Below, piece by piece: positions 61,806 to 64,000 of a stretch of 64,000 bases of DNA. The notes beneath the pieces are model-generated. The model had not been told where the DNA came from. It worked only from the letters and a program-made list of their open reading frames with translations, and did not search any database. Position 1 is the first letter of the stretch. Each line of letters starts with the position of its first letter. This DNA comes from Nicoliella spurrieriana (lineage in GTDB: Bacteria; Bacillota; Bacilli; Lactobacillales; Lactobacillaceae): the NCBI RefSeq assembly GCF_023380205.1, contig NZ_CP093361.1:1454172-1518171 (forward strand), in the 5' to 3' direction. Made by a program: the position numbers and the translations under genes.

Positions 61806-63254
61806 CTAATCCATCCCTTCGTATAGGTGTAAGCGTTTTGCTTCACGCTTGTACATTGCTTCATAATCATAAAGTGGAGTGGGGTACTTCCCATCGAAGT
61901 AGGCGGTACATAAACCATGGTATTGGTTATCACACTTCAAACCAATTGAATCGATCAATCCATCCACACTCAAGTACCCTAGTGAATCCGCACCAATTTG
62001 GTCGCGGATGCCATCCACACTGTAGTTGGCACCAATCAATTCACTGGGTTTTTGAATATCAATCCCATAAAAACACGGGAACTTCAAATCAGGTGAGGCA
62101 ATCCGCACATGAATCGACTTTGCCCCAGCATCACGAAGTAACTGCACGATGTAGCGACTGGTCGTTCCCCGAACGATCGAATCATCAACTAAGACGATGT
62201 CCTTACCCTCAATTACCGATTTAACGACCGATAACTTCATCGAAACACCCCGTTCCCGTTTCTTTTGGGTGGGTTCAATAAAGGTCCTGGCAACGTATTG
62301 GTTCTTGATCATCCCCATATCGTATGGAATGCCGCTTTCGTTAGCATAGCCAATGGCAGCAGACAGTGATGAATTGGGCACCCCTAAGACCACGTCAGCC
62401 TTAACTGGATGTTCACGGGCCACCCGCGCCCCCATTCGCTTGCGCGCCTCATGGACGCTAACCCCGTGAATTACGGAGTCAGGCCGGGCAAAGTAAATGT
62501 ATTCCATGGAACAAACGGTTAGTTCGGTATCAGTTGTATAGTGACCAATTTTAATCCCATCACCATCGACCTTGATTAACTCACCTGGTTGGATATCACG
62601 AATGAACTCAGCCCGCACTTGATCTAGCGCACAGGTCTCACTACAGATAACAACACTGCCATCCGCACGTTTCCCCATTACTAATGGCCGCAATCCATTT
62701 GGATCAGAGACGGCATACATTGCATCGGTGGCCATTAAGATGTATGCAAAGCCACCACGCATTCGATTAGCAGCGTCCTTAATTTTATCGGTAAAGTTAT
62801 CCATTTCCGAAACTTCAATTAAATCACCGAATAGCTCACTATCGGAGTCGGATTGAAACTGAACGCCCTTAGCACTTAATTCGCGCTTTAAAGTGTCAGC
62901 ATTCGTTAGGTTCCCATTGTGTGAAATTGCAAAGTGATTACTAATGTTTTCGAATAAAAATGGTTGAATGTTATTAATACTGTGGCTTCCAGCAGTCGCA
63001 TACCGAATATGGCCAATTGCCGAATTCCCGTTTAAAATTTCTAACGTTTGTGGATCTTCAAAGACCTGGGCCAATAACCCTAATCCACGGTAGCGATGAA
63101 GTTGGTTGTGATCGTTAGAAACGATTCCAGCCCCTTCTTGCCCCCGGTGTTGAAGCGCATGGAGTCCATCATATGTTAAGCGGGTCGCATCAGGGGTTCC
63201 CCAGATGCCGAACACACCACATTCATCGTTTAAACTTTTGACTTCATTAGCCAT
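61806..63254 (-). CDS. purF: Amidophosphoribosyltransferase
   Basis: First committed step of purine synthesis. A short propeptide (MANEVKSLNDE) precedes the catalytic Cys12 of ECGVFGIWG, which must be exposed by cleavage. The phosphoribosyl domain has IVLVDDSIVRGTTSR (PRPP loop). The C-terminal Cys motifs typical of the Fe-S form (such as CGYCF-like) appear partly as LKCDNQYHGLCTAYF, so a cluster is possible. The ATG at 63254 follows GAAGGAAGG; the frame extends further within purL. Confidence 0.95.
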   Translation of the reverse strand: MANEVKSLNDECGVFGIWGTPDATRLTYDGLHALQHRGQEGAGIVSNDHNQLHRYRGLGLLAQVFEDPQTLEILNGNSAIGHIRYATAGSHSINNIQPFLFENISNHFAISHNGNLTNADTLKRELSAKGVQFQSDSDSELFGDLIEVSEMDNFTDKIKDAANRMRGGFAYILMATDAMYAVSDPNGLRPLVMGKRADGSVVICSETCALDQVRAEFIRDIQPGELIKVDGDGIKIGHYTTDTELTVCSMEYIYFARPDSVIHGVSVHEARKRMGARVAREHPVKADVVLGVPNSSLSAAIGYANESGIPYDMGMIKNQYVARTFIEPTQKKRERGVSMKLSVVKSVIEGKDIVLVDDSIVRGTTSRYIVQLLRDAGAKSIHVRIASPDLKFPCFYGIDIQKPSELIGANYSVDGIRDQIGADSLGYLSVDGLIDSIGLKCDNQYHGLCTAYFDGKYPTPLYDYEAMYKREAKRLHLYEGMD

Positions 63255-64000
63255 GAGAGTCCTTCCTTCCAAGTTTGTTTCATTTCATTAACATCTAATT
63301 TTAAATGATCGTTGCTAAGCTTTAGGTCTAATTGAACATCATCGGTCGTGGTTCCTAACATGGTCGCATGGCCACCAACTAGTTGTTCAAATGCAGCTTG
63401 ATTTTGGCGTGCAACGGTAATCACGAACCGGGATTGGGTTTCTGAGAATAGTTGTTCACGGGTTAGATCAGTTTGCCCATTGAACCCGAGTTCATTATCA
63501 AATAACGTTTCCAAGAGGGTCACAATCACCCCCCCCTCACTAACATCATGAACGCTGTCAACTAAGTGCTTCACAATTGCTTCGTGAACTAATTTTTGAT
63601 TGGTAGCTTCAGTAGCAAGATCAAAGTGTTCAATCTTACCGCTAATCTTGCCAGCCAACATTTTTTGAATTTCTGAACCGCTGTAGTCATCGAAGGTTGC
63701 ACCCAATACGTATACTAATTCATCACCTTGCTTAGCACTGGAACGGGTAATAAATTGATTATCTTCAATCAACCCAACCATTCCGATCAATGGGGTCGGA
63801 TAGATGGCTTGGTTATCAGTTTCGTTGTAAAGGGAGACGTTTCCACCAATGACCGGAGCATCAAATTGTTCACACGCCTTAGCAATTCCCTCGGCTGACT
63901 TACTCATTTCAAAGTAACTTTCGGGATCGTCTGGATTCCCGAAATTCAAACAATCGGTAATCCCAATTGGGATTGCTCCGCTAGCAACAATGTTACGCGC
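63230..64000 (-). CDS. purL: Phosphoribosylformylglycinamidine synthase subunit PurL (5' part outside the window)
   Basis: The frame is open to the window edge. The visible 256 residues are the C-terminal third, with ITDCLNFGNPDDPESYFEMSKSAEGIAKAC, the second AIRS-like half, VIGGNVSLYNETD, and HDVSEGGVIVTLLETLF. The ATG inside the frame at 63949 is not the start. It overlaps purF by 25 bases. Fourth step of IMP synthesis, with PurS and PurQ expected upstream. Confidence 0.95.
   Translation of the reverse strand, partial: ARNIVASGAIPIGITDCLNFGNPDDPESYFEMSKSAEGIAKACEQFDAPVIGGNVSLYNETDNQAIYPTPLIGMVGLIEDNQFITRSSAKQGDELVYVLGATFDDYSGSEIQKMLAGKISGKIEHFDLATEATNQKLVHEAIVKHLVDSVHDVSEGGVIVTLLETLFDNELGFNGQTDLTREQLFSETQSRFVITVARQNQAAFEQLVGGHATMLGTTTDDVQLDLKLSNDHLKLDVNEMKQTWKEGLSWLMKSKV

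Noticed and set aside
1-64000. Mobile elements, prophage, CRISPR or defence genes
   Set aside because: No transposase, integrase, repeat array or phage-like gene was seen. The gene order is the conserved chromosomal one throughout, apart from 45-47.1 kb.

Overview
The window is a stretch of ordinary chromosome from a low-to-moderate GC Gram-positive bacterium, almost certainly of the family Lactobacillaceae. The evidence is the Bacillus-type gene neighbourhoods (polA-mutM-coaE-nrdR-dnaB-dnaI-thrS-infC-rpmI-rplT; yqeG-yqeH-yhbY-nadD-yqeK-rsfS; ytpP-ytpR-sftA-murC; ecsAB/hit/prsA), three T-box leaders in front of tRNA synthetase genes, a two-component system of the ArlRS type, a lactobacillar L-2-hydroxyisocaproate dehydrogenase, and a peptidoglycan gene set of the L-Lys/D-Asp type. 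The genus cannot be fixed from the sequence alone. I see no prophage, insertion sequence, CRISPR array, toxin-antitoxin pair or defence island. Most genes lie on the minus strand.

Layout. 1-6.2 kb: end of a membrane-anchored protein, then greA, udk, mltG and pheST behind a Phe T-box. 6.3-9.3 kb: an HxlR regulator, an HD-domain protein, a TrmH-type rRNA methyltransferase, acylphosphatase and the lipoprotein-type YidC insertase. 9.3-18 kb: ArlRS-like two-component system, yceD-rpmF behind a consensus sigma-A promoter, and the ribosome-assembly/NAD cluster tmcAL to yqeG. 18-29 kb: the infC-rpmI-rplT operon with a long attenuator leader, thrS with its T-box, and the replication and repair genes dnaI, dnaB, nrdR, coaE, mutM and polA. 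29-38 kb: a BAX-inhibitor-like protein, murC, a soluble SftA-type DNA translocase, ytpR, ytpP, trmB and the Ecs ABC transporter. 37.7-41.7 kb: HIT protein, a YtxH-like protein, the PrsA foldase and a class A penicillin-binding protein. 41.9-44.9 kb: argS with an Arg T-box, tRNA-Gly(CCC) and a 2-hydroxyacid dehydrogenase. 45-47.1 kb is the least conserved part: a small membrane protein, two adjacent secreted proteins of unknown function and a 436-base gene-free stretch with several hairpins.

47.1-52.6 kb is a compact operon asnB-murE-asl-racD. It can supply D-aspartate, ligate it to the peptidoglycan lysine and probably amidate it, so one transcript covers most of an L-Lys-D-Asx cross-bridge. 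52.8-57.3 kb holds tRNA-Leu(CAG) and a folate operon folB-folK-folE-folC-folP that ends in a translationally coupled Nudix hydrolase, a candidate for the dihydroneopterin triphosphate pyrophosphatase step. 57.4-64 kb is the 3' part of a purine operon (purL-F-M-N-H-D) whose promoter lies outside the window.

I did not find a clearly undescribed system. The most useful leads are the cross-bridge operon, the Nudix gene fused into the folate operon, the DnaI without zinc-ligand cysteines, the mutually exclusive structures in the infC leader, the tandem tRNA-Gly/Arg T-box arrangement, and the two secreted orphans at 45.5-46.7 kb.
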